Of a stretch of 64,000 nt of DNA, positions 1-7,624 are shown one piece after another. The translations under genes and the position numbers were made by a program. The notes beneath the pieces are model-generated. The model had not been told where the DNA came from. It did no database searches and saw only the letters and a program-made list of their open reading frames with translations. The stretch's first letter is position 1. Each line of letters opens with the position of its first letter. The stretch is from Streptantibioticus parmotrematis (GTDB lineage: Bacteria > Actinomycetota > Actinomycetes > Streptomycetales > Streptomycetaceae), in assembly GCF_019890615.1 (NCBI RefSeq), contig NZ_JAINVZ010000030.1, forward strand, positions 1-64,000, read 5' to 3'.

Positions 1-66
1 GTGGCGCCGGACCCGGCATGACGGGGTGCCGCTTCAGCGCTGCTTGCGCACAAGGGCGTTGGCGCG

Positions 67-1992
67 TCAGGGCACGTGGACCCATTGCCCTTGGGAAGGC
101 GTGTGACGGGAATCGGTGACGAAGAGCATGTACCAGCCCGGCGGCACCAGTGAGGGGTCGTCGGGCACGGTCACGGTGATCCCGTCACGAGTGCGGGTGA
201 AGGCCAGGGCGACCGAGCGCTGGTCGATGTCGGTGACGTGGGTGGCGGACCCGGGGCGGATCAGCCGCGCCGTCGCGACGGGAAGAGCGCTGCGGACGGG
301 GTAGGTGGCGTGGGCGCCGCGGGCGACCGTCTTCGGCCCGGTGCCGAGACGTGGGCGTTCGGTGCGGTAGAGGTAGGGCGGGGTGTAGATCTCGATGCGC
401 TGCTGGAACGTGCCAGGAACGGTGTCCGCCTTGTCGCCGAAGAGCGGGTCGCCGCCGAACACGGCGACGCGTCCGTCCGGCAGGAGCAGTGCCTCGGTGT
501 GGTAGTCGCGACCCACGGTCGGGGAGGCCGCCCTGGTCAGGGTGTTGGTGGCGGGGTCGTAGAACTGCGCTCGCAGGATGTCGCTGGCGCCCTTGCCCCG
601 GTAGTCGCGGGAGCCGCCGGTGGTGAAGACGGTGTCGTCGGGCATGATCACGCTGTTGAGATAGCGGGTCTTCTCGGGCAGGTCCGGCCCCGGCCGCCAC
701 ACGGGATCGGTACCGCCGAGGTCGACGATGGCCGTGCGGGCGGTGGCCAGGGACGACTCGCCCACGCCGCCTCCGCCCAGCACCATGACCTGCTGCTTCT
801 GCGCGGGCGGCAGCAGGAGCGAGGAGGAGGTCTCCAGCGCGTCGGAGTCGGCCAGTCCCGGCACCGGAGTGAAGGCGCCGGTGCGCAGGTTCCACATGCC
901 GGGCTCGCGGCCCTGGTCGGCGGGCCCGTAACCGGCGTTGGAGCCGGAGTAGAAGAGCCTGTCGCCGCGCATGGTGAACAGGGAGGGGTAGGTGGGGAAG
1001 TACTCGTGCGGCGCGGCGGACCAGGTGCGAGTCGCGGGGTCGAAGATCTCGTTGTCACCCGGGTTGATCTGCCCGACGTCGTCGAGACCGGAGACGGCGA
1101 GGACCTTGCCGCTGGGCAGCCCGACGAGCGTGGGGTACCAGCGCGCGTCCTTCATCGACCGCACCTGGACGTACTTCTCACTCCAGGGGTCGAACTCGTA
1201 GGCCTCCCTGATCCCTTGGAAGTCGCGCTTGTCCATGCCGAGGCGCTGGGCCATCCCGTAGAAGTTGTCCGCGGCCCGGCCGGTCAGTCCGACGATGCGG
1301 TACTGCTCGGCGGTGTTGGTGCCGTGCGAGGGGCCGTCCTCGGAGGCCTCGACGTAGACGCGGGCCTGGCCGGGGGTGATGGTGACCTCGCCGGTGTCGG
1401 GGTCGACCGCCTTGGTCGCGTGCGGCACGGTGACGGAGCGCTGCGCGGCGTAGATCTGCCCGGCGGGGGAGCGGAAGAGCGTGCCCTTGGGGAACGTGCG
1501 GGAGTGGTCCGGGTCCTCGTCCTTGACGAACATCGCGCCGCCGGCCCGCTTGACGTCCCCCTTGAGCACCTCGTACGCGGCGGTGCCACCCGCGATCAGC
1601 AGCCTCCCGTCCGGGAGTTGGGCGTGGCCGCCGCAGAACAGGTCCTTGGGCGTCGGGATCTTCTTGAAGGTGCCGTGTGCGGGATCCCACAGGGTGGAGT
1701 CGAAACTGCCGCCCTCGAAGTGCCTGATGTTGTTGCCCGATCCGGCGATGAGCAGCACGTCGCCGGTCGGCAGCAGCGTGGCGTGGATGCTGTTGACCCG
1801 GTACTTCGCGGGCATGGCCAGCAGGTCCCAGTGCCCGTAGGCCGCCTTGTACGCGGGCTGGTCGATCCGGTACCGGTGGTACTCGTGGCGGGCGAAGCCG
1901 ATGGCCGCAGGCGCGTTGAGACCGCCCAGCACGGCGAGGGCGGAACCCACCAGCAGGGCCTTGCGGACCTTGGGCCGCGGTCTGTACCCCAT
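67..1992 (-). CDS. glxA: GlxA-like radical copper oxidase (galactose oxidase family)
   Basis: Predicted secreted or membrane-anchored mononuclear copper oxidase of 641 residues. The N-terminus has a basic stretch and a hydrophobic segment (about residues 11-33), consistent with a signal anchor. A kelch-type propeller and a galactose-oxidase C-terminal domain follow. Active-site motifs expected for the family are visible: FCGGH (Cys about 120, the thioether Cys), RWYPT (Tyr about 286 with an adjacent Trp, as in GlxA), DYHTEALLLPDGR (axial Tyr/His) and SATHVTDIDQR (second copper His). The ATG at 1992 was chosen because a GAGGGAG ribosome site precedes it; an upstream in-frame start would add 23 residues that look non-coding. 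In Streptomyces glxA normally follows cslA and acts in tip glycan deposition. Here the upstream gene is a PAP2 phosphatase, so this may be a paralogue outside that operon. Confidence 0.88.
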   Translation of the reverse strand: MGYRPRPKVRKALLVGSALAVLGGLNAPAAIGFARHEYHRYRIDQPAYKAAYGHWDLLAMPAKYRVNSIHATLLPTGDVLLIAGSGNNIRHFEGGSFDSTLWDPAHGTFKKIPTPKDLFCGGHAQLPDGRLLIAGGTAAYEVLKGDVKRAGGAMFVKDEDPDHSRTFPKGTLFRSPAGQIYAAQRSVTVPHATKAVDPDTGEVTITPGQARVYVEASEDGPSHGTNTAEQYRIVGLTGRAADNFYGMAQRLGMDKRDFQGIREAYEFDPWSEKYVQVRSMKDARWYPTLVGLPSGKVLAVSGLDDVGQINPGDNEIFDPATRTWSAAPHEYFPTYPSLFTMRGDRLFYSGSNAGYGPADQGREPGMWNLRTGAFTPVPGLADSDALETSSSLLLPPAQKQQVMVLGGGGVGESSLATARTAIVDLGGTDPVWRPGPDLPEKTRYLNSVIMPDDTVFTTGGSRDYRGKGASDILRAQFYDPATNTLTRAASPTVGRDYHTEALLLPDGRVAVFGGDPLFGDKADTVPGTFQQRIEIYTPPYLYRTERPRLGTGPKTVARGAHATYPVRSALPVATARLIRPGSATHVTDIDQRSVALAFTRTRDGITVTVPDDPSLVPPGWYMLFVTDSRHTPSQGQWVHVP

Positions 1993-2285
1993 ACGTCGAC
2001 TCCCTCGGTCCGGACGCGAGTGCGTACCTTGGCATAGTGCAACGATCGCATAAGGTAGCAAATCGGACGTGAGGTGTGGGGAAGAGCCGAGCTTCGGGAG
2101 TGTCGTCGGCCTTGCCGTCGGGGAAGGGCCCTCGGATCACGCTCCCGGCTGACGGGTGCCGGGAGCCCTCAACGCGCAGCTCTGCATCCGACGTGTACTG
2201 ACGGCCCGTGAGCGTACGCGACATCTCTCCGCGCGCGGCCACCGTCGTTGGGCAGGTGGGCGAGGAGCCGGTTGGCGTCGATGTG

Positions 2286-3122
2286 TCAGGAAGGCGACGG
2301 TGACGGGGCTTCGGTGCTGACGCGCCGGGGCGCGCGGCTCGGGGTGTAGGCGGGGCGGCCCGTCAACGCGCGTTGGGCGGCGTAGCCGATCGCCAGGGTC
2401 GCCGCGCCGGCGAAGGCGTCGGTGAGGAAGTGATTCGCGGTGGCGATGATGACGGTGAACGTCGCGAGGGGGTAGCAGACGCCCAGGACCTTCACCCAGG
2501 TGCGGCGGGCGAGGCAGGCCAGGGTCAGGCCACTCCACGCCGACCAGATGATGTGGACCGACGGCATGGCCGCGTACTGGTTCGACATCGAGGCCACGTC
2601 GCCCGAGGCCCATGAACCCCAGGTGTGGTGTTTGACCACGGTGTCGATGAATCCCACCCCGTCCAGGAACCGCGGCGGCGCGGTGGGCAGGAAGAAGAAC
2701 CCCGCAAGCGCCAGCAGGGTGGCCGTGTACAGCACGGTGCGGGCCGAGCGGTAGCGGTCGCGGTGCCGCACGTAGAGCCAGACCAGCACGCCGATCACCA
2801 CGACGAAGTGCAGCGTCGCGTAGTAGTAGTCCATGCCGACGATCAGCCAGGTGACCTTGTCGCAGGCGTGGTTGACGGCCAGTTCGACGTTGACGTGCAG
2901 CGCGCGCTCGGCGTGCCAGATCGCCTCCGCCCGGTGCATGGCAGCCGACCGGTTGGACGGGACGGCGTTCCGGGAGACGGTGTAGGCCCAGTAGCCGATC
3001 AGTGTGAAGGCCAGTTCCACCCATAGCTTCGGGCGGTCGAGCGGGCACCAGCGGGCCGGTAGCAGCCCCCGGCGCGGGCGGCCGGATTCCGTGGACTCCG
3101 TCGTGGTCACTTCGTTCCCCAT
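2286..3122 (-). CDS. PAP2-superfamily membrane phosphatase (Aur1/Ipt1-like)
   Basis: Integral membrane protein of about 278 residues with five or six hydrophobic segments. It carries the phosphatidic-acid-phosphatase motifs: PSVH in AMPSVHIIWSAW and NHFLTD (HxxxD) further on, each followed by a membrane helix. The layout resembles the inositolphosphotransferase-type PAP2 proteins common in Streptomyces, which act on phospholipid or polyprenyl phosphates at the outer membrane face; the substrate cannot be read from sequence. The ATG at 3122 is the most upstream plausible start. A GTG four codons in (3110) has a better GGGGAA ribosome site and may be the true one. The 293-bp gap to glxA downstream argues against one tight operon. 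Confidence 0.8.
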   Translation of the reverse strand: MGNEVTTTESTESGRPRRGLLPARWCPLDRPKLWVELAFTLIGYWAYTVSRNAVPSNRSAAMHRAEAIWHAERALHVNVELAVNHACDKVTWLIVGMDYYYATLHFVVVIGVLVWLYVRHRDRYRSARTVLYTATLLALAGFFFLPTAPPRFLDGVGFIDTVVKHHTWGSWASGDVASMSNQYAAMPSVHIIWSAWSGLTLACLARRTWVKVLGVCYPLATFTVIIATANHFLTDAFAGAATLAIGYAAQRALTGRPAYTPSRAPRRVSTEAPSPSPS

Positions 3123-3401
3123 AGCTGTGGTGGCGGCGCGCACCGACGGAGTGGACGGCGACGGTCCGGAGCGGACCGCGCCGAGCCCCCGGCGGACAGC
3201 CGAGACCCTCCCGTCGCGACACGCCGTAGGCGCCGCCGCTCGGGCGGGTGGCGAAAGCATCGAGAACAGACTGTACGACAGTGTGTCGGTGGCAGAACTA
3301 TTCGGGTCCCGACGCATTGGGCCGTTCCTCCGACGAGAGGCCCGCCTGGACTGCGCCGGATTCGACGGCCGAGCCGCCTCGGGCTGTCACGAGGCGAGTG
3401 C

Positions 3402-3902
3402 TCACGCCTTTCGGCGTGCGCTCGTACGCCCCCCGGCGTCGGGTGCGATGTGCTGGGGAGGCGGTGGGCACTCGTATCGTCGGCACTGCTGGGCCGCCGT
3501 GCGGTCGGCGTCGTCCGTGCCGAGCCTCAGGCCGGCCGCGAGGGTGAGGACGGCGACGGCGGTGACGACGACGGCGCTGAGCAGGCGGCTCTGCCAGGGC
3601 GTGGAAGCCTGTGACGCAACAGGCCCCGCCAGGCGGCGGCAGCGCGTGTGTTGACGGTGTGCCAGCACGGCGAGCGCACCGGCGCCCACGAGGAGGAGCA
3701 GACCGACGAGCCTGTGCCAGACGTGTCGTTGACCGGGCAGGGCGCTCAACGCCCCGCCCGCGGCCAGCAGGGCCAGACAGGTGCGTACCCAGGCGAGGTA
3801 GGTTCGGTCCGCGGCCAGGGCATCGCGAAAGGCCAGCCCTTCCGCGCTTCCCGGCTGTCGACGCGTCGTCATCCGGGTAACCGCTCGATCCTCGACAGCC
3901 AT
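3402..3902 (-). CDS. DUF202 family membrane protein
   Basis: Small membrane protein of 166 residues. Residues 20-40 carry the DUF202 signature (ADRTYLAWVRTCLALLAAG, compare the family's ERTxLAWxRT). Three hydrophobic segments are visible at about 30-50, 60-80 and 105-125. The C-terminal 40 residues are polar with a short Cys-containing stretch. Function of the family is unknown. The ATG at 3902 lies 10 bases after GGGAG; a GTG two codons upstream (3908) is an alternative. The gene stands alone on the minus strand between the PAP2 gene and an intergenic region with a strong hairpin. Confidence 0.72.
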   Translation of the reverse strand: MAVEDRAVTRMTTRRQPGSAEGLAFRDALAADRTYLAWVRTCLALLAAGGALSALPGQRHVWHRLVGLLLLVGAGALAVLAHRQHTRCRRLAGPVASQASTPWQSRLLSAVVVTAVAVLTLAAGLRLGTDDADRTAAQQCRRYECPPPPQHIAPDAGGRTSARRKA

Positions 3903-4291
3903 CGGCACACCACTCCCGCGGTCGGCTCCTGCCTTCGTCGACGGTAGCGGATATCTCGCTGTTCGTTACTCTGAGTTGCCAAGAATGATGTCGAGTGAGA
4001 ACATGCCTCGCCCTGACGTGGCGTCAGGGCGAGCGGACGGCTACTGCTACTGCCGGGTCTCGGCGTCGGCGGGCGTGTGCGCGCCCCCGCGGTCCCATGG
4101 CCGTCATAGGCCGCTGGGGCGCCGCTGCGGACAGTGGAATGACCGTCCTGCGTGCTCGCGGTCCGGGGGATCGGTTTCGGGAGGGCGATCCGCCCTCGGT
4201 ATCGCAACCTGCACCACCTGCGCCGAAGCAGCTGCCAGGCTGCCACCCCCGCCGCCACGAGTGTCTGCACATGGGCGTTACGGGACAGTCT
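3903..4291. other. 389-bp intergenic region
   Basis: Lies between the DUF202 gene and rsbV, both on the minus strand. I see no convincing coding sequence; short open frames here lack ribosome sites and family motifs. Two things stand out: the hairpin at 4007-4033, listed separately, and a relatively AT-rich patch at about 3945-4003 that probably holds the DUF202 promoter. No recognisable RNA gene was seen. Confidence 0.5.
4007..4033 (-). terminator. Perfect 12-bp inverted repeat, 3-nt loop
   Basis: Left arm CTCGCCCTGACG at 4007-4018, loop TGG, exact reverse complement at 4022-4033. There is no U-tract, which is usual for actinobacterial terminators. It lies 259 bases past the rsbV stop and just upstream of the DUF202 start, so it most likely ends the rsbQPV transcript. 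An operator for the DUF202 gene is the alternative. Confidence 0.55.
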
Positions 4292-4621
4292 TCAGGCGGT
4301 GCCGTCGGCCGGCCGGATGGTGAAGACGCGGTCCAGGCCGACCAGGGTGAGGATGCGGAGAGTGTGGGGTGGGACGGCGGCGAGGACGACTTCGGCCCCG
4401 GCGGCTTGGGCGTGCTGGCGGGCGGCCAGCAGTGTGCTGATGCCGGTGGAGTCGCAGAACTGCAGACCGGTCAGGTCGAGAAGCAGTTCTTCGCCGGGGC
4501 CGAGGCCGAGGCGTTCGACCAGCGCCCGTAGGGCGGGGGAGTACTCGTAGTCGAGTTCTCCGTCGACGTGCAGGACGGGGCCGGTGGTGGTGGCGTCGTG
4601 AGTGATCTGCAGGGGGCTCAT
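4292..4621 (-). CDS. rsbV: STAS-domain anti-anti-sigma factor (RsbV/SpoIIAA family)
   Basis: A 109-residue single STAS domain. The phospho-acceptor region FCDSTGIS is intact, with the predicted regulatory serine at residue 58. In this family the unphosphorylated protein binds an anti-sigma kinase and frees the sigma factor; kinase phosphorylation inactivates it and a PP2C phosphatase reactivates it. The gene starts only 7 bases after the stop of the PAS-PP2C phosphatase gene, so the phosphatase and its likely substrate are co-expressed. No anti-sigma kinase or sigma gene is next to it, so the target sigma factor must be encoded elsewhere. Confidence 0.88.
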   Translation of the reverse strand: MSPLQITHDATTTGPVLHVDGELDYEYSPALRALVERLGLGPGEELLLDLTGLQFCDSTGISTLLAARQHAQAAGAEVVLAAVPPHTLRILTLVGLDRVFTIRPADGTA

Positions 4622-4628
4622 CGTCGGT

Positions 4629-5960
4629 TCATTCGTTGCCGGGCCGCGGGTCGGATGGGTGGCGGGGCACGCCGAGGGCGAGCAGGGCGGTGTCGTCGTC
4701 CAGGCCGTCGCCGAAGCCTTCCATCAGCCCGGTCAGCGCCGAGATCACCTCGGGTGCTGAGGTGGAGGCGTGACCGCGGCCGAAGGCGAGGAGGGCTTCG
4801 TCCCCGAAGAGGGATTGGCGGGTGGGGCCGGTGCGGGCTTCGGTGAGGCCGTCGGTGTAGAGCAGCAGGGTGTCGCCGGGGGCGAGGATGGTCTGGGCGA
4901 GGGTGAACGTGGCGGCGGGCACGATACCGACCAGGACGCCCCCGGGAGTGGGCAGGTAGTCCGCCTGGCCGTCGGCCCGCATGACGAGGGCGGGCGGGTG
5001 GCCGCCGGAAGCGAGCCGGACGGCGGCTTCACCGCGCTCGGTGAACGTGACGGTGCCGAAGATCACGGTGCAGTAGCGGGGGTCACCGCCGGCCGCGTAC
5101 CGGTCGTGCAGGACAGTGTCCAGGACGGACAGCACCGCGGTCGGCTCGGGGTCGTGCAGGGCCGCCGCCCGCAGCGTGTAACGGGTCAGAGAAGTCAGGG
5201 AGGCCGCCTGGGGTCCCTTGCCGCACACGTCCCCGAGGAAGAACGCCCACCGGCCGTCGCCCAGGGAGAACAGGTCGTAGAAATCGCCGCCCAGACGGTC
5301 GGGCGAGGCAGTGTGGTAGTGGACGGCCGTCTCCAGTCCCGGCACCGCGGGCAGGGCCGAGGGCACCAACGACTGCTGGAGCGCCGCGAGCGCGTCGGCC
5401 AGCCGGGCTCGGTCGGCCTCGGCCTGCAGGCGGGTTTCCTCCGCCTGGGCCCGCGCCCGGTCGGCTTCGGCGCGCGCCAGCTCGGCCTCCTTGCTGCGGC
5501 GCAGGAGTTCCTGCTCGTAGGCGCGCCGGTCGGAGGCGTCGAAGACGGTGGTGCGGATCAGCAGCGGGTCGCCGCCGCTGCCGTGCTTGACGACGGAGGA
5601 GACGAGCACCGGCAGACGCCGACCGCCGACCGCCTTCATCTCCAGGGCGATGCCGCGCAGTTCTCCTTGCATGCGCAGTAGTGGCGCGAAGTGCGTCTCG
5701 TGGTAGAGCTTGCCGCCGACCGTCAGCAGATCGGCGAAACGGACGGCGCCCACCACCTCCTCGCGCTCCAGGCCGAGCCACTTCAGCAGCGTGGTGTTGA
5801 TCTTCGCGATGGTGCCGTCCATCAGCGTCGACAGGTACCCGCACGGCGCTGAGTCGTACAAATCCTCGGCACTGTCCTCCAGCAGTGCGGCGAACGCCGC
5901 GTCCTCGCTGCTGGCATCACCGCTGCCCACTTGCTCCGGGTCCCCGCCCGGGCGGCACAT
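4629..5960 (-). CDS. rsbP: PAS-PP2C (SpoIIE-type) serine phosphatase, RsbP-like
   Basis: Cytosolic protein of about 443 residues. An N-terminal PAS sensor domain (about 28-150) is followed by a charged coiled-coil linker rich in A, E, R and Q (about 150-200) and a PPM/SpoIIE phosphatase domain (about 205-435). Metal-binding motifs GGDFYD, GDVCGKG and DDDTALLAL are present. By analogy with Bacillus RsbP it should dephosphorylate the STAS protein encoded just downstream when its PAS domain is activated through the RsbQ-like hydrolase encoded just upstream. The ATG at 5960 overlaps the rsbQ stop (TGATG) and has GGGAG 8 bases upstream; a GTG one codon earlier (5963) is equally possible. Confidence 0.88.
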   Translation of the reverse strand: MCRPGGDPEQVGSGDASSEDAAFAALLEDSAEDLYDSAPCGYLSTLMDGTIAKINTTLLKWLGLEREEVVGAVRFADLLTVGGKLYHETHFAPLLRMQGELRGIALEMKAVGGRRLPVLVSSVVKHGSGGDPLLIRTTVFDASDRRAYEQELLRRSKEAELARAEADRARAQAEETRLQAEADRARLADALAALQQSLVPSALPAVPGLETAVHYHTASPDRLGGDFYDLFSLGDGRWAFFLGDVCGKGPQAASLTSLTRYTLRAAALHDPEPTAVLSVLDTVLHDRYAAGGDPRYCTVIFGTVTFTERGEAAVRLASGGHPPALVMRADGQADYLPTPGGVLVGIVPAATFTLAQTILAPGDTLLLYTDGLTEARTGPTRQSLFGDEALLAFGRGHASTSAPEVISALTGLMEGFGDGLDDDTALLALGVPRHPSDPRPGNE

Positions 5961-6763
5961 CACCGCAGCTCCCGCAGGAACTCCAGGATCGCGTCAGTGG
6001 TGGTCTCCGGCGCGCTCAGCTGCGGGCAGTGTCCGGTGGCCGGCAAGGTGACCAGACGGGAGGAGGGAATCGCCGCGTGCACGAACGCGCCGACCTCACG
6101 GGGGGCGATCACGTCCTGCGCGCACTCCAGCACCAGCGTCGGCACCGTCACGTCCTTGAGGTCCTGCCTGCTGTCGGACAGGAACGTGGTGCGGGCGAAG
6201 ACCCGTGCGATGTCCGGGTCGGTCGCGCAGAAGCTGTTGGCCAGCTCCTGGCCCAGCTCCGGCCGCTCCGGATTGCCCATGATCACCGGCGCCATGGCGG
6301 CGGACCAGCCCAGGTAGTTCGACTCCAGCGACTCCAGCAGCTCGTCGATGTCCTCGGCGCTGAACCCGCCGCGGTAGCCGTCGTCATCGATGTAGCGGGG
6401 TGACGGGGCCACCATCACCAGGGCCCCGATCCGCCGCGGCGCTCTGCGGGCGGCCAGCACACCGATCATGGCGCTGACCGAATGCCCGACGAACACCGCA
6501 TCCCGCAGACCGAGTTCCTCGCAGACCTCCACCACGTCCTGCGCGTAGCCGTCGAGCGCCGAATACCGTTCGGCGCTCCAGGCCGACAGGTCCGACCGCC
6601 CGGCCCCCACGTAGTCGAACATCACCACCCGGTACCGCTCGGCCAGGACCGGTACCACCAGCCGCCACATGTTCTGATCGCAGCCGAACCCGTGCGCCAG
6701 CACCACCACCGGGCCGTCCACCGGACCGGCGACCGTCACGTTGTTCCTGCCGCGAATATCCAT
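5960..6763 (-). CDS. rsbQ: Alpha/beta hydrolase, RsbQ-like stress activator
   Basis: A 267-residue alpha/beta hydrolase closely resembling Bacillus subtilis RsbQ (269 residues). It has the HGFGCDQNMW oxyanion region, nucleophile elbow GHSVS (Ser about 95), Asp in AQDVIAP (about 217) and His in GHCPQLS (about 245). LDGYAQDVVEVCEEL and NYLGW also match RsbQ. RsbQ feeds energy-stress information to the PAS domain of RsbP, and the gene overlaps the rsbP gene here, preserving the functional pair. The ATG at 6763 was chosen because GGGAGG lies 9 bases upstream; an in-frame ATG at 6772 sits directly against that ribosome site. Proteins of this shape are also similar to strigolactone/karrikin receptors, so the ligand is open. 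Confidence 0.88.
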   Translation of the reverse strand: MDIRGRNNVTVAGPVDGPVVVLAHGFGCDQNMWRLVVPVLAERYRVVMFDYVGAGRSDLSAWSAERYSALDGYAQDVVEVCEELGLRDAVFVGHSVSAMIGVLAARRAPRRIGALVMVAPSPRYIDDDGYRGGFSAEDIDELLESLESNYLGWSAAMAPVIMGNPERPELGQELANSFCATDPDIARVFARTTFLSDSRQDLKDVTVPTLVLECAQDVIAPREVGAFVHAAIPSSRLVTLPATGHCPQLSAPETTTDAILEFLRELR

Positions 6764-6912
6764 ACCGGCCATCCTCCCACCAGGCTCGGACTTCACTCCT
6801 GTCCAGCGGCGAGGCACAGAACACATGCTCGTGAGGAAGGGTGTCCTGTCGGCGGCAGCGCACACCCCGGGCGACGGCCCGCTCGGTCCCTTCGGGCGGC
6901 GGCATCCGCGAC

Positions 6913-6945
6913 CGGGGTGTCCCCGTGGTGGACGGGGAGACCCCG
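6913..6945 (-). terminator. Stem-loop after the flavin reductase gene
   Basis: Arms of 14 bp (6913-6926 and 6932-6945) with one mismatch around the 5-nt loop GGTGG. It starts 5 bases past the stop of the minus-strand flavin reductase gene. It separates that gene from rsbQPV, so the two are likely different transcripts. Confidence 0.65.
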
Positions 6946-6949
6946 CGCG

Positions 6950-7504
6950 TCAGGCGAAAGTGCCGTTGGTCTCGTTGGCCTCGGCCGCGGCTTCGGCGAG
7001 GGCGTCCAGCAGCTCCCGCAGGGCGGTCAGGGTGGGCTCGTCCGTGATCCTGCCGTCCGCGAACTTCCGGGCGGCCTGCGGGACGCGCAGGTCCTGCGGG
7101 ATCACCCGGGCGCTCATCACGGTCAGGGTCTGGGACACCCAGGCCCGGGCGCTGTCGCCCCCCGTGATGGCGGTGGAGGCGCTCGCCAGCGCCACCGGCT
7201 TGCCGGCGATCTCACCGCCGCCGACCATCCATTCCAGCGCGTTCTTCAGCACGCCCGAGGTGCCGTGGGCGTACTCGGGGGTCACCACGAGTACGCCGTC
7301 CGCCGCACCGACCGCCGCCCGCAGGTCGGCCACGATCCCGGGCAACGCGGTCGCCTCGACGTCGGCGTCGAAGAACGGCAGACGGCCCAGGTCCGGCCAG
7401 ACGACGAATTCCCGCGGGGCGACGGTCAGGTCCGTCGCCGTACGCAGCACCGACGCGTTGAACGACCCGGATCGCAGACTTCCGCACAGACCGAGGATCC
7501 TCAT
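6950..7504 (-). CDS. NADPH-dependent FMN reductase
   Basis: A 184-residue flavodoxin-fold oxidoreductase. The FMN phosphate loop GSLRSGSFNASVLR (residues 8-21) and the family signature PEYAHGTSGVLKNALEW are clear. Such enzymes reduce FMN, quinones or azo compounds with NAD(P)H in the cytosol; the substrate is not predictable. The gene stands alone between two strong hairpins (6913-6945 downstream, 7593-7621 upstream), so it is probably a monocistronic unit unrelated to the systems on either side. Confidence 0.85.
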   Translation of the reverse strand: MRILGLCGSLRSGSFNASVLRTATDLTVAPREFVVWPDLGRLPFFDADVEATALPGIVADLRAAVGAADGVLVVTPEYAHGTSGVLKNALEWMVGGGEIAGKPVALASASTAITGGDSARAWVSQTLTVMSARVIPQDLRVPQAARKFADGRITDEPTLTALRELLDALAEAAAEANETNGTFA

Positions 7505-7592
7505 GCCGCTCAGCCTACGTTCCCGAAGGTCACCGGCAGGCGGGAAAGCGCCCGCGAGACGGTGGAGGGGCGGTAGGCCGGCTCGCCCTCCG

Positions 7593-7621
7593 GTCCCCGG
7601 CGCTGCCGAGGCGCCGGGGAC
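7593..7621 (-). terminator. Stem-loop after the large LuxR-type regulator gene
   Basis: Perfect 11-bp stem GTCCCCGGCGC / GCGCCGGGGAC with a 7-nt loop, beginning 3 bases after the stop codon at 7625. It is placed as an intrinsic terminator for the minus-strand regulator gene. Confidence 0.7.
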
Positions 7622-7624
7622 GGC

